The position numbers and the translations under genes were made by a program. This document shows positions 43,100 to 53,523 of a DNA stretch of 64,000 bases, one piece after another (within the stretch, counting starts at the first letter, position 1; each line of letters begins with the position of its first letter). This stretch comes from Pseudoips prasinana (lineage: Eukaryota > Arthropoda > Insecta > Lepidoptera > Nolidae): assembly GCA_951640165.1 (NCBI GenBank), contig OX621255.1:8680001-8744000 (forward strand), written 5' to 3'. The notes under the pieces are model-generated. The model did not search any database and had not been told where the DNA came from. It was given only the letters and a program-made list of their open reading frames with translations.

Positions 43100-44130
43100 T
43101 ATTTACTTTTAATTGTGTTTTATATCACGGCTGTCTATTGTATCACATCTTTGACTCCCAAGATACAGGCTTCAGCCTAGTTTGGGAACCAACCAGGGCC
43201 CTGTTTAATAAAGCTGACAAGTCGACATATATGTCCAAAAATGACATAATTTTAGAATTGTAGTGCTTACGCTGTTAAATAAAGGTGACAAATATGTAAA
43301 AAGACGACATAAAATCTTTGACATATTTGTCATTTAAAAACGCGTTTAATAAAACTCAACATATGTCAAAAAACTACAGTCAAATTATTTCCGACAATTT
43401 TCGGTTGACAATTGTCGGATTGTCGTGACAATTATGTCAACTTGTGACAAAGTTGCTGATAATTCTGATTTATGTAGATAAATGAGGGTAAAACAAGAAA
43501 AAAATATCTACAAAGTAATAGAATGAAGGAATCAAACATAAATAATAATAATTTAATATTATGAAATTGATTCTGCTTATAAATGACCATCGTTGCATCC
43601 TCGTTTGTATTTGTTCCAAGTATTCATCATCACTAGTCTCGCTGCTCGATGTAAGTACCATTTTTTGTATTAAACTTTTTAGAAACACTTTCTTACACCT
43701 TCAATATTCAAAATATGAATCGCGGCAGAAGGTAGGGCGCCTGTCAGAATTTTTGGACAATTCTACAAATATGTCAATATGTCATGACAATTTTGTGTTT
43801 AACAAAGCAGAGTTGACAAGTTTTTCACGACAAATTGTCGCCTGTCACTTGTCAATCACAAAGTTTTATTAAACAGAAATATGTCAGATTGACGTGACAA
43901 CCCGACATATTTGTGGATTTTCCACCATGACAATTTTGTCACCTGTAAGTTTTATTAAACAGAAACATTGTCGAATTGTAACTTTTTGACATAATATGTC
44001 GGACTTGTCGAATTGTCAGCTTTATTAAAAAGGCCCCAGTACCTATTGTAAATAGCATGTATCATGGTAAACAATCCGATTTTTTTTAGTTCTTTTTGTG
44101 GCAAATAAACATTTTATTATTATTTTTGCC
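43100..44130 (+). mobile_element. LINE 3' end split by a MITE
   Basis: 'tttgactcccaagatacagg' to 'agcctagtttgggaaccaac' (43150-43190) continues after the insert with 'gtacctattgtaaatagcat' and 'ggcaaataaacattttatta' (44039-44125). Together these form a typical LINE 3' untranslated end with a TTATT tail. The same tail, reversed, is at 46085-46205. Confidence 0.6.
43196..44038. mobile_element. MITE J, about 840 bp
   Basis: The left end 'tgtttaataaagctgacaa' and right end 'ttgtcagctttattaaaaag' are inverted repeats, capped by GGCC-rich termini. CCAG on both sides is a possible 4-bp target duplication. The interior is crowded with short palindromes on TGACA/TGTCA, for example 'tgacatatttgtca'. 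A minus-strand frame (43470-43688) with 'SSSETSDDEYLEQIQ' vaguely recalls acidic N-termini of Harbinger-type transposases. It could be a remnant, or chance. Confidence 0.7.
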
Positions 44131-44182
44131 TTATTTACACTCATTATATTCTTGATACATGTTCCCCTGTTTCATGCCACAT

Positions 44183-44470
44183 CATCATCACCCTGATATC
44201 GTCCACTGCTGGACATAGGCCTCCCCCAAAGGTTTCTATAAAGTTGTCATTTTGCCTTAGTTACCGCGCTTGGTATGCGAGTTGGTGACCGCAGTTACCG
44301 CAGTTAGGTCGTATCTAGTACACAGATGACGCTGCTGCCCGACTATCTGGTGTATCCCTTAGTCGTCTTCTACGACACACACGGGAAGGTATGACGTGGC
44401 CCTGTATTCTTTCTAGACCGGAACCCATACGGCGGCTTCAAGCCATAAGAAAAGGTAATTATTTGTATTA
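44183..44470 (-). mobile_element. RTE-like LINE 3' end
   Basis: (CAT)n at 44183, then 'cgtccactgctggacatagg', 'cctcccccaaaggttt', and GC-richer sequence to 44460. In reverse this is the QQW-type end with (ATG)n tail. Confidence 0.6.
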
Positions 44471-44654
44471 ATAGAGAGCCGTAATTGCTAGAGATTATAC
44501 AAAGATTTGAAAATCATGTAGGTAGAAATCTTTTTAGATTTTAAAATCTATTTATTGACCCGTCTAAGTTTTCCTTACTCCCCAACAAAATACATGGCAG
44601 TTGCTAAGGGTCTAAAGATTAACGAGCATAAACCAAAATAAAAAAAAGGGACGG

Positions 44655-44770
44655 ATGGAATGGTTGGTAAATGCTTACCTTTCACGCCGCAGGGTGTGGG
44701 TTTGATTCTCATCCAGGACAGATATTTGAGTGCATGAACATGTCCATTTGTCCTAAGCCGTATATTACTG
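44655..44770 (+). mobile_element. SINE family C, 3'-truncated
   Basis: 'tggttggtaaatgcttacc', box B 'gtgggtttgattctc', 'ccaggacagatatttgagtg' and 'catgaacatgtccatttgtc'. The body after this is lost. Confidence 0.75.
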
Positions 44771-44784
44771 CAAAAATTTATTAA

Positions 44785-44862
44785 AAATGATATAAATCGA
44801 TTCAGTAAACGATTCTGAACAAACTATTTTCAAGATGTGCGTTAATTAAGTTACATGTTATA
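44785..44862 (+). mobile_element. MITE Q, right end only
   Basis: Nearly identical to 5678-5755: 'cgattcagtaaacgattctg', 'gatgtgcgttaattaagtta', 'catgttata'. Confidence 0.65.
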
Positions 44863-45471
44863 CCTATGTGGATATCACTTAAGAAAATATTATTATTATT
44901 TTATTTATTTATTTCTTTGAGACTACGAGCACAAGAGAAATAAATTCATGTACATTTATAGGGCACACGTATGCTTGTCCTGTCTGGGATCAAACCTGAA
45001 TCACGGAAAATAGCGAGGTTACCTTCATCTTTCTTCCTGTCATATTAAGTAAGTTTTAATTAACATACTGGTCGGGTATGTTCGATTTTTAGACAGTTGA
45101 GTTCAGTGGTGCCCCAATTCCTAGTAGTTTCAAACTCAATTAGTTGGTAATGCCTAATCTGAAGTTACAAAGTACTTAAAAGTACGTGTTGAGCCGCAAA
45201 ACGACATTGTTAAGTCGAAACTACGCTAAAAGCTTCGCTATACAATACTAGAAGTTCTGACATCACAAGAACGTAGCAGTATAAGGAGAAAATACGAGGA
45301 AGTTAATTCTAATACTAGCTATTTGAACGTAACGAGTTCATAATTATATAGCTAGTTCCCAATGTGGCTTAAAAGACGTAATCACAAAAACGATTTTACC
45401 TATGAAACTAAAATTTGGCACGTTGTTCATTTAAAAGCAGGCGTATAAATTAACTGCCTGTCTTTTTTTTT
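44863..45471. other. Unannotated stretch
   Basis: The patch 44925-45030, with 'tgtctgggatcaaacctgaa', resembles a reversed decayed tRNA-like SINE head. Nothing else was recognised. Confidence 0.35.
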
Positions 45472-45706
45472 ACAATGTGACACAGATCATCCTAGCTCCA
45501 GACTAAGCAAAGCTTGTACTATGAGTACCAGGCGACGATATACATACTTATATAGGTAGATAAATACTTATATACATAGAAAACATCCATGACTCAGAAA
45601 CAAATATTCATGCTCATCACACAAATATTTGCACTTACCGGGATTCGAACCCAGAACCACCAGCTTTGTAGGCAGGAGCACTACCAACTAGGCTACGGTG
45701 ACTGTC
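45472..45706 (-). mobile_element. SINE family B
   Basis: Near full length and very similar to 6476-6710: 'tgacacagatcatcctagct', 'catccatgactcagaaacaa', 'ccgggattcgaacccagaac', 'ctaggctacggtgactgtc'. Confidence 0.88.
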
Positions 45707-45744
45707 AAAATTAATCAAAGATAGGATTTAAATATCACTATCAT

Positions 45745-45830
45745 CATCAACTGAAAGAAGGGAAGGCCTTAGTCCACTGCTGAACTCCCTGCCGGTCCTG
45801 CGCTATCCAGCGGCTTAACTTCTTTCTTAT
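45745..45830 (-). mobile_element. RTE-like LINE 3' end, short
   Basis: 'atcatcatcaactgaaagaa', 'ccttagtccactgctgaact' and 'gccggtcctgcgctatccag'. Confidence 0.5.
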
Positions 45831-46084
45831 TATTACTTTAAGATGTACTACTACTAAATGTAATAAGGCAAATGATTACGTTTATTGTGAATAAGGTTAT
45901 ATACTAAAATATATTCTGTTAAGTTGGCTAGTCTCCATTGTAATCTAACACAAATCTAAATACTGTATCTAACAGTGGAGAAATTTAAAAATAATCAATT
46001 TACGCAAATTACACACAGAAATAGACCACACAAACAAGTTTTCTGTACCAAGATCCAAACCAGCACTACACGTACAGTATATCA

Positions 46085-46205
46085 AAATAATAATAATAAA
46101 AGTTTATTGCCACAAAATATTTGTAGATTTATCTTCACTAAAACCCTCCCCTCTAGGCTGTGCCTGTTTCGTGGAGAGTTTTTAGTCAAATGGTATATTA
46201 TATCA
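46085..46205 (-). mobile_element. LINE 3' tail
   Basis: (AAT)n followed by 'aaaagtttattgccacaaaa' is the reverse of the 'tggcaataaac...ttattatt' tail seen at 44100. 'cctcccctctaggctgtgcc' lies further in. Confidence 0.5.
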
Positions 46206-47243
46206 AGTAGTGGATTACGTACCTAGCCTCATTTACGTAGGAATGAGCAAAGTCGAGTTAAAACCGTTTAAATTTTCGACATCGCGTGTGCATACGATAG
46301 TTTTGCCGGCACTCGATAGCTATTTAAGTGCAATAACTATCCGTGGAGTAGTTTTCCGATAATTTATCGTGTTCAACAAAAAATAAGCTGTTTCATTTTA
46401 ACCAGTTTGTAAATATTATTGAGTGCTTATAAAATACTTGCACACTGTTTAAAATACCAGTGGATACTTTGTTGTAGTTAATCTTCAGCTTATTGGCGAT
46501 ATTCCTCAGATATACTCATAAAATGAAGCTCATTTACAATTACTAAACAACTATTTAGTAATTGTGAATATATTTTTTTTGTAATTGTGAATAGTTTGCT
46601 TTGTAATTGTGACTTATTAGCTTTCATTGATCTCACAATGGTGGGAGAACTCTATTTTGTGTCACAACTAAACTAATACTATTCTGATATTAGTTTCTAT
46701 TAATGTTAAACTAAATATTAACTGTTAATTTAGAATTTTTTTAATTGCTATGTTGAGCGCATATTACGTCCATAGGTCCTAACATTAAATTTTTTCCCAC
46801 GATATGAAATTTTTTAAATGCACTGTCGTTTTTATAAGAATTATGATGCTAAAAAATTTATTTACTTTTATTAGCAACCAAGTCAGCCACCAAGTATACG
46901 GCCCACATGTTAGTAAGCGGTCACCGTAGACTTTCAGTGCATCTGACATCTCTTCCGCTATGACTCATATATTGAGTCATTTGTATGGTCTAAGCAAACC
47001 GAAGATGTAAATCGAATAAGTTTTTAGTATCGATATTAAAAGGTCTTATATGTTATATACCTACATAAGACCTTTCAATATTGAACTCTTTATATAGCAC
47101 AGGATTTTTAGTTTGGTGACTTAAAAACTAAGGAAACATTGACTCTACAGCGAATCTTTCTATTGCTACACAGCGGAAATATATTTTAAAGATTACAAAT
47201 AGAAATAATTTCTGAAACGAGACTGGAACTTGTTGGTTATGAA
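46206..47243. other. Long AT-rich stretch
   Basis: 'actatttagtaattgtgaat' and 'tttgtaattgtgaatagttt' repeat near 46550-46610. Nothing else was recognised. Confidence 0.4.
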
Positions 47244-47830
47244 GAGGTTGGCAATACGCAATTTTATCGTATCATGTATAACAATCTTGCCCATGTATAA
47301 TATATACCCAGTACGGGTGAAAATAGAGTTAAAAGAAAACTATCAAAACACGTACAAAAATAACGTTCAGTATAATCAAAATCAATAATTGCGAGGTGAA
47401 TGTAATCTTTCGGATGAAAAAACATATCCGTCAAAATTTACCATTTTTGAAGGACACCATTGATCCCAAATTACCAGTCATTGCACTTTATAACTAGCAA
47501 AAACTTTATTGTATTATAAGCTAAGTTTTTGCTAAACATAAAGTGCTCCCTACATATTAATACAAATTAATATGTGTTGTATTTTTTCGAGATTATTTTG
47601 TTTTAAGCTTTTTATGTTAAGGTCACTTTTTTAATCACACAAAAGCAGTTGAATCTTGTTTGTGGACCAATATTGTTTTTTTTTTAAATATGGTCTAACT
47701 TGACGGATTTACTTTTGAACAATGTTAAGCCTATCTATCACGTAAGTTTATAGCCAATACAACAGGTACTGTCTAAAAACGACGGGACATCACAAATTTG
47801 GCTGATGTCAGCGCCTGAACTGAACCTGGA
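47244..47830. repeat. Dispersed repeat P, copy 2
   Basis: Parallels 11843-12310: 'ttggcaatacgcaattttat', 'agtttttgctaaacataaag', 'ttttcgagattattttgttt' and 'ttggctgatgtcagcgcc'. It includes more sequence between the shared blocks. Confidence 0.55.
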
Positions 47831-47904
47831 CGCACCAAATGTGAAAAAAAAGTTGCTAATTGAAGGAGTCAATCTATGGATATCTTTGTTTAAATAAAAT
47901 AATG

Positions 47905-48060
47905 CTCATCATCATCATCATATCAGCCCAAAGACATCCACTGCTGGACAAAAGCCCCGCCAAAGATCTCCAGAATTGTCTGGCACAACACAGACAATTC
48001 TCCAATACCCGCATCCTGCGACTTCCAGCGAATTTAACAAGGTGAATTTTAAAGTATAGT
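47905..48060 (-). mobile_element. RTE-like LINE 3' end
   Basis: 'catcatcatcatatcagccc', 'atccactgctggacaaaagc' and 'cgcatcctgcgacttccagc'. The 61- and 79-codon frames over it are incidental. Confidence 0.6.
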
Positions 48061-48414
48061 CCTGACAAAGCCTCCTCATAGTAACCAATACCTATATTTA
48101 AAAACTTCTCCAAAGTAACTTGACATTGGGGCTAAATCTAAGGTCCTATAACACTGCGTCTGTCGCCAAATCGCGTGACTCCATCATATAAAAGACAGAG
48201 GGTTATGTGTGAACCGTAATGTCGTAGGCGAGAACCATCACCTTGACTTCGAGCCAACCCCGAATAACGAACAAGGTGAAAAATAAAAAGGTTTTATTGT
48301 AGCACCTGTCAGATTGTCGGGGTATTTTTAGTAACTAGTGTCTATGGTTCAAGTTCAACGCATATTTAGTAAAGTTATGTGATTTTGCCGCCAGGCAGGC
48401 CCTCATTCATTAAG
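48061..48414. other. Unannotated stretch
   Basis: Nothing recognised. Confidence 0.4.
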
Positions 48415-48640
48415 TACTCATTAAATGGACTTAAATGAAAGCTGTCTGCTAAGCCAGAAGGTCGTGAATTCGATCCTCCCCCAGGACTAAGTCTTTTTAA
48501 GCACCATTATTTAATTTTGTTTTGTGTCTGGACGTAGTTTGTCTATCGTATGTATGTATTTGTAGAATATATAAGTATGTTTATCAGCTGGCTGGTTCCC
48601 ATAGCCATAGTACATAGAGGCTCCGCCTAGTTTAGGTTTG
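48415..48640 (+). mobile_element. tRNA-headed SINE related to families B and C
   Basis: A diverged head with box B 'cgtgaattcgatcctccccc', then 'tttgtgtctggacgtagttt', 'cccatagccatagtacatag' and 'gctccgcctagtttagg'. The 3' body is that shared by families B and C, but the head differs. Confidence 0.55.
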
Positions 48641-48649
48641 TATGTTAGT

Positions 48650-48872
48650 TTCTCAAGATTCAAGATCCGATGATCTGATGAAACGACTAGCAACACGACC
48701 GGAAAGAATTCAGGTACTGGACCGAAGGCTTTACGTTCTCTCCCCCTCCTCTTTGAACTCTCCAGAGAAATGCTCTTAAAAGGAAAATCTCCTTATCAAT
48801 TTTTTGGCCTGACTCGGGATTTGAACCCAGGACCTAATTACCTGCGGTTGACTTATCGCTAGACTTACGAGG
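48650..48872 (-). mobile_element. SINE family D
   Basis: 'cgaccggaaagaattcaggt', 'cggctttacgttctctcccc' and 'ctcgggatttgaacccagga', then the reversed head to 'agacttacgaggca'. It abuts the preceding SINE in the opposite direction. Confidence 0.7.
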
Positions 48873-49032
48873 CAGACAAAATATAGAATAAACTGCGAAT
48901 TAAAATTCTCAATAATCATTACAGTCATAAATCAGATACATGAATAGAGACACTTATTACAATAATTCCTAATAGAGTAATAGTATAATCTCATGTGAAT
49001 AAATAACATAATAATCTTAGTATATGAGTATA

Positions 49033-49730
49033 AGCCCAACTAATATTATAAATGCGAAAGTAACTCTGCCTGTCTGTCTGTCTGTTGTGCTTTCTCGCCA
49101 AAACTATTGACCAGGTGTAATTGAAAGGTACACAGATAGTCTAGAGCCTGAGAAAGGACATACGCTACTTTTTAATGCAAAGAAGTGTTGTAAGGGGTTG
49201 AAAGGAGGGATGAAAAGTTGTATGGAAATATCGTCATTTTTAGAGCTAGAAGCTTGTAACTTATTTTTTAAGGTTGTTGATATAAATATATGACATTCAA
49301 AGTTTGTAGAAGTTTTACCCTCAATGGTGGAAAATAACTATAGGGGATGAAAGTCTGCATGGAAATATGTGAGGTTTATGTAAAGGTGGTCGCAGGACTT
49401 TGCCTTTGATACGTGTTTTGTAAAAGTTTTACCCTCAGTGCTGTAAAATAACAATAGGGAAATAGAGGATGAAAGTTTTTATGGACATATGTGTGGTTTA
49501 TGTAACTGTTTTATAAGTTTGCGAAAAGTGACAAAATATTACAGATATTCTAATGTAACATTTACGGAGTCCTTACAAAATATTTAACTGAAGACGCAAA
49601 TATGTAAGAGTAAGAAACTTGCAAGCACCGCGCTGTATATGCGAATACTGATTTTTAAATGCTAGCCAAAGACACTATTCCCTGCGGACAAAGTCGCGGG
49701 CTCAGCAAGTCGTTTATAAGCGACTAGTAC
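49033..49730 (+). mobile_element. Longer Helitron-like element
   Basis: The 5' region 'aactaatattataaatgcga' matches the short Helitrons. The 3' region has 'ctgcggacaaagtcgcgggc' and ends near CTAG at 49724-49727. Inside, a block starting 'agttttaccctca' occurs twice (49308-49382 and 49427-49504), an imperfect 120-bp tandem repeat. Noncoding, nonautonomous. Confidence 0.65.
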
Positions 49731-50913
49731 GTGGTGTCAAGGTGAATGGCGGCGCGGCGCCAACCCTTATCTGACGTTACACGCTATTCTTAATAGCGCC
49801 ATTATGATGATTTGAATTTGTATTTGGAATGGCTATATTTGAAAGTGGTTTATGGAATTGTCTATAACTTTATCGGCGTCATTTAAAAGGATCTATGCTC
49901 ATTAAAAAGGTTATCATAATGCTAAAGGTTATTATATTAAAATATAAACTCAATTAGTTTAATTTATTTTATTATATATTAAGTATCCTTACTGATGGAC
50001 ATATCTAAACAATACATACTTAATTAGGCAACCATAGAGCTGTCATTATTTTTTTATAGCAAGATCTAAGTTAAAGGCCCGTGCATTTGTTGCTTGTGAC
50101 CATAAGTTGAAACGATGAAGTCTATGGATTAAATAGTAGAAACTGCATAGTCAGAGATTTGTATTTATAAACTTGTGGCTCATTTGAAGTTTGTATAAAA
50201 ATTTATTCCAGATTAAATTCGATTTAATTAGGAGCTATGACGGTACTAAGAGGTTTTTAGACTTACAGATACACAGGCAGATAAAGGAACATATAACCTT
50301 CTTCTGTGTATGGGGGTTAAAATAATTTGCGTGTGGTAAATACTTGAAGAAATAATCTCACACTGATATTCTAACGTACTCGCCGGCGGAGAGTACGACC
50401 TCGAAAGCATCGCGACTTCCATCTATTTCCATGACCCTTAATTTGCATTCGTATTCCTGGTTTAATGAAATGACCTTCCCAATCATCAATTGGATCAGTA
50501 GCTTCGAGGAGAGTGAATAAAATGTCCTAAAAAAACGAGTCTGCTTTTGACCACACGACCACGACTGAAGTAAAACTTAGATATACGAAACCAAACTGGC
50601 TATAGGAGAAATAGCGAGAGAAATTGCCCCTACAGTAATATACGTATCGTAACTCTTTCTATTTCTATCTTCACTAACTCATATCTCCCTCTTAACTTTC
50701 GTTCGCTTTGCCCGATCACACTTTTCGTAACGCTCTCGTCATGCATTGACCAGCTTACCCTGAAAGTCAGGCGGGCGTAAAGAAGTTGTACTTCAAAAAC
50801 CATTCATCTCATGCTATTAAAGTCCAAACCAAAAAGAGGTTAGGTCAGTTTGGGCTAGGTTAGCTCATTTTTACTACAAACTTAGTAACCAAGCTTAATC
50901 CCTCCCTTGCCTC
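49731..50913. other. Long unannotated stretch
   Basis: Nothing recognised. A GC-rich patch at 49750-49775 ('ggcggcgcggcgccaaccct') is isolated. Confidence 0.4.
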
Positions 50914-50916
50914 TAA

Positions 50917-51156
50917 GGCTGAGATCTATAGAGCGTACTTAGACTTTTCTCAAACTTTACTTACGTAAAACTTTGCTAAATTTATGCTCAGCTTATACTT
51001 TGATTTGGTATTTATACACTTTTTGTAGTTAAGATTATGCTTAGCATAAGCTAAGACAGACAAAGTCAAAACACCAATTGTAATTTCGTTACATGCATTA
51101 ACTTCTGTCTAAGTAAAGTCTGAGCAAAGTCTAAGTACGCTCTATAGATCTCAGCC
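50917..51156. mobile_element. MITE U, PIF/Harbinger-like
   Basis: The ends 'ggctgagatctatagagcgt' are inverted repeats, identical for 31 bp and similar for about 47. TAA flanks both sides (50914-50916, 51157-51159). 240 bp, noncoding. It shares the terminal GGCTGA and a TWA-type duplication with the GC-rich MITE at 25377-25629, though the interiors are unrelated. Confidence 0.85.
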
Positions 51157-51453
51157 TAACACTCCTCGAAGCAGTTTAAACCTCCTTGGCTCACCATAAA
51201 CGTGACGAAAAAAACGGCTTTTCTTACAGATTTATGTTCAATATCAATTCTGAAAAGAAAGAAAAGCCAGCATTTGTTGTATTGAAGTAAGTAATCAAGT
51301 ACCAAGCAGTACTAAGTTATTCGTTGTTATACTGCATATAAATCGTTAAAGTCCGCATTGCACCCTGCGTTGTAACTTTTTCTACCATGCTGTTTAAATC
51401 TAGTTGTGTATTTTTTTAAGAATATCCCTTCTCCACACTTGTTTATGTATGAA

Positions 51454-51455
<2 letters not shown>
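51157..51455. other. Spacer
   Basis: Nothing recognised. Confidence 0.4.

Positions 51456-51493
<38 letters not shown>
51456..51493. repeat. (TA)n microsatellite
   Basis: About 19 TA units adjoining the left end of the Tc1-like element; a shorter TA run (53138-53150) adjoins the right end. Tc1/mariner elements insert at TA, so the element probably landed in this repeat. Confidence 0.9.
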
Positions 51494-51496
<3 letters not shown>

Positions 51497-53137
51497 TCGC
51501 GAGCAACCAAATCGACTCAAGCCTAGACGGCGCACATATACATTGATTTTCCTAAAACGATAAATGGTAATTACAAAAGTGATATGTCATTCGAAAGCTG
51601 AAGAATTAGGCTTTCAATTAACATCAATACCTTAAAAAAAACTAAGCGCTGATTTATTGACACATTTTAATTGGCCGTCAGCGTAAATTACCTCTTTAGG
51701 AATCCACGACTTGCGCTACCTGCTCCCGCTATAAAACCCCCCACTTCCGGTTTATCTTATCAGTTGCTTGTTACAGGTTGACCGGTACACATCTCCGTAA
51801 ATTGCATTCCTTGTTTTCGCTAACCCATGGATACCACACCAGAAGAAGCCGCTCAAGTTGTTGCCTTGTTGCAACAAGGGTTAAGTCAGCGAGCAATCGC
51901 TGCCCAGCTCCACTTGAGCCAGTCTTCTGTATCCCGAGTATACAGACGGTTCCAAGAGACTGGTGCCTTCAATCGGAGACCAAGAACGAGCCGCCACCGG
52001 TGCACTTCAGAGAGAGACGACCGCTTCATTGTCTCAACCTCGCTGCGCAATCGACACCTTACGGGCGTTGATGTGCAGCAAGAACTGAGACGTGTACGAC
52101 AAGTGGCTGTCAGCGAGTGGACAGTGAGAAGACGCTTGAAGGAAGCCAACTTGACGCCAAAAAGACCTGCGACGGGCCCTAAGTTGACTGCAGGCCACCG
52201 ACAAGCGCGCCTTCAATTTGCTCGAGAGCATCTCAATTGGAGCGTTGCGCAATGGCGATCGGTCCTGTTTACTGATGAGTGCAGAATGTGTCTGCATGGC
52301 AGTGACAGGAGAGGCCGAGTCTACAGGCGTCCGGGAGAACGATTTGCCCAATGTTGTTTCGCTGAAACAGTGGCATATGGCGGCGGTTCCTGCATGATGT
52401 GGGCTGGTATCTCTTTAGAGGGAAAAACCGAACTTGTTTTCGTGCCTGGGGGCGGCCGAGGAGGCGGGCTAACAGCTGATCGGTACATCACCGACATTTT
52501 ACTGGATCATGTTGTGCCCTACGCAGGGTTTGTCGGTGAAGACTTCGTGTTAATGCACGACAATGCCCGCTGCCACACGGCACGAGTCACTCGACAGTTT
52601 CTGCAAGAGGTCGAATTACGCACGATGGACTGGCCTGCGCTCAGTCCTGACATGAATCCCATCGAGCACTTATGGGACGAGCTTAAAAGAAGAGTTCGGG
52701 CCAGAAATCCAGTCCCTTCAAGCGTAGACGAGCTAAAGACAGCATTATTAGAGGAGTGGGACGGCATTCCTCAAGAAAATGTCAAAAAATTGATAAGGTC
52801 CATGAAAAACAGACTGCGGGATGTAATTAGGGCTAGAGGGGGCAATACGAAATACTGATTTAAATAAAATAATTTTATTTTTAATTTTTTTTGTTTAATT
52901 TGTCAAATACGAGACACATACCCTTTTTCCTAAATTCCCGTTTTTCCTACTCTTGCATTCAGACATCATTTATTTCAAAAATGATGGATGGATTTCAATG
53001 ATAATGATATCAAATTAAAGCTGACATCTTAAGCTTTCGAATGACATATCATTTTAATAATTTCCATTCATGATTTTAGTTGTATCAATGTATGTGTGCG
53101 CCGACAAGGCTTGAGTCGATTTGGTTGCTCGCGAGTG
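51494..53137 (+). mobile_element. Tc1-like DNA transposon, complete (1644 bp)
   Basis: Outer ends start 'cactcgcgagcaaccaaatc' and mirror each other exactly for about 30 bp; weaker similarity reaches about 150 bp, giving long inverted repeats. A second perfect 19-bp motif, 'gatatgtcattcgaaagct', lies at 51581-51599 and inverted at 53032-53050, exactly 87 bp from each end. This pattern resembles the paired transposase-binding sites of IR/DR-type Tc1 elements. TA flanks both sides. One open transposase frame lies between. Confidence 0.92.
51827..52858 (+). CDS. Tc1-family transposase (DD34E), apparently intact
   Basis: Product of 343 residues, the normal length for Tc1 transposases. It excises and reinserts the surrounding element at TA. 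Residues 12-45 form a helix-turn-helix (LLQQGLSQRAIAAQLHLS..SVSRVYRRF), followed by a basic RRPR hook at 50-53 and a second DNA-binding segment to about 110. The catalytic triad is D150 (in LFTDECRM), D245 (in MHDNARCHTA) and E280 (in SPDMNPIEHLWDE), with 34 residues between the last two, the Tc1 signature. A glycine-rich loop lies at 208-214. The ATG at 51827 is chosen because homologues start just before the first helix. There are no stops or frameshifts. An AATAAA follows at 52865. Its low-AT codon use stands out from the surroundings. Activity is inferred only. Confidence 0.95.
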   Translation: MDTTPEEAAQVVALLQQGLSQRAIAAQLHLSQSSVSRVYRRFQETGAFNRRPRTSRHRCTSERDDRFIVSTSLRNRHLTGVDVQQELRRVRQVAVSEWTVRRRLKEANLTPKRPATGPKLTAGHRQARLQFAREHLNWSVAQWRSVLFTDECRMCLHGSDRRGRVYRRPGERFAQCCFAETVAYGGGSCMMWAGISLEGKTELVFVPGGGRGGGLTADRYITDILLDHVVPYAGFVGEDFVLMHDNARCHTARVTRQFLQEVELRTMDWPALSPDMNPIEHLWDELKRRVRARNPVPSSVDELKTALLEEWDGIPQENVKKLIRSMKNRLRDVIRARGGNTKY

Positions 53138-53152
53138 TATATATATATATTA

Positions 53153-53332
53153 TAAGGGAAGAACTCTACACTATGTAGAACTGACGACAGTAAACTACCA
53201 GCTACCTGTCATTTTCAATGTATACTAGAAGAAATCGCTATTTTGCGACAAGACTGTCAATTATACATTGTTTTAAATATTAAGTTTTTATATTTTGTGC
53301 AATGAAGTGTATTTATCTATCTCTCGGCACTC
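53153..53332. other. Spacer
   Basis: Nothing recognised. Confidence 0.4.
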
Positions 53333-53523
53333 ACAGCCACTCCCGTAAGTGATCAGCGTAGTTAAGGCACGTGGTCTATATCTAAATGGGTGACCGCTAA
53401 AGTGGATTGATTCCTGAACGTGTCCTGAAGGTCTCAGTTGTTTTCATAAGACAATAATCATTAGGACAGCCTTCTAGGCGGCTTGAGCAACAATGCCACA
53501 AAAGTAGCCACTGCCCATATGGA
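53333..53523 (+). mobile_element. 5S rRNA-like SINE
   Basis: Head 'cggcactcacagccactccc', then 'agtgatcagcgtagttaagg' and 'tctaaatgggtgaccgctaa', matching 5S rRNA around boxes A and C. Tail 'ggcggcttgagcaac' to 'gccactgcccata'. The middle is shortened. Confidence 0.75.

Noticed and set aside
43561..43872. 103-codon frame
   Set aside because: It lies inside MITE J and arises from its palindromic sequence.
51886..52767. Minus-strand and shifted frames of 82-105 codons
   Set aside because: Shadows of the Tc1 transposase gene.
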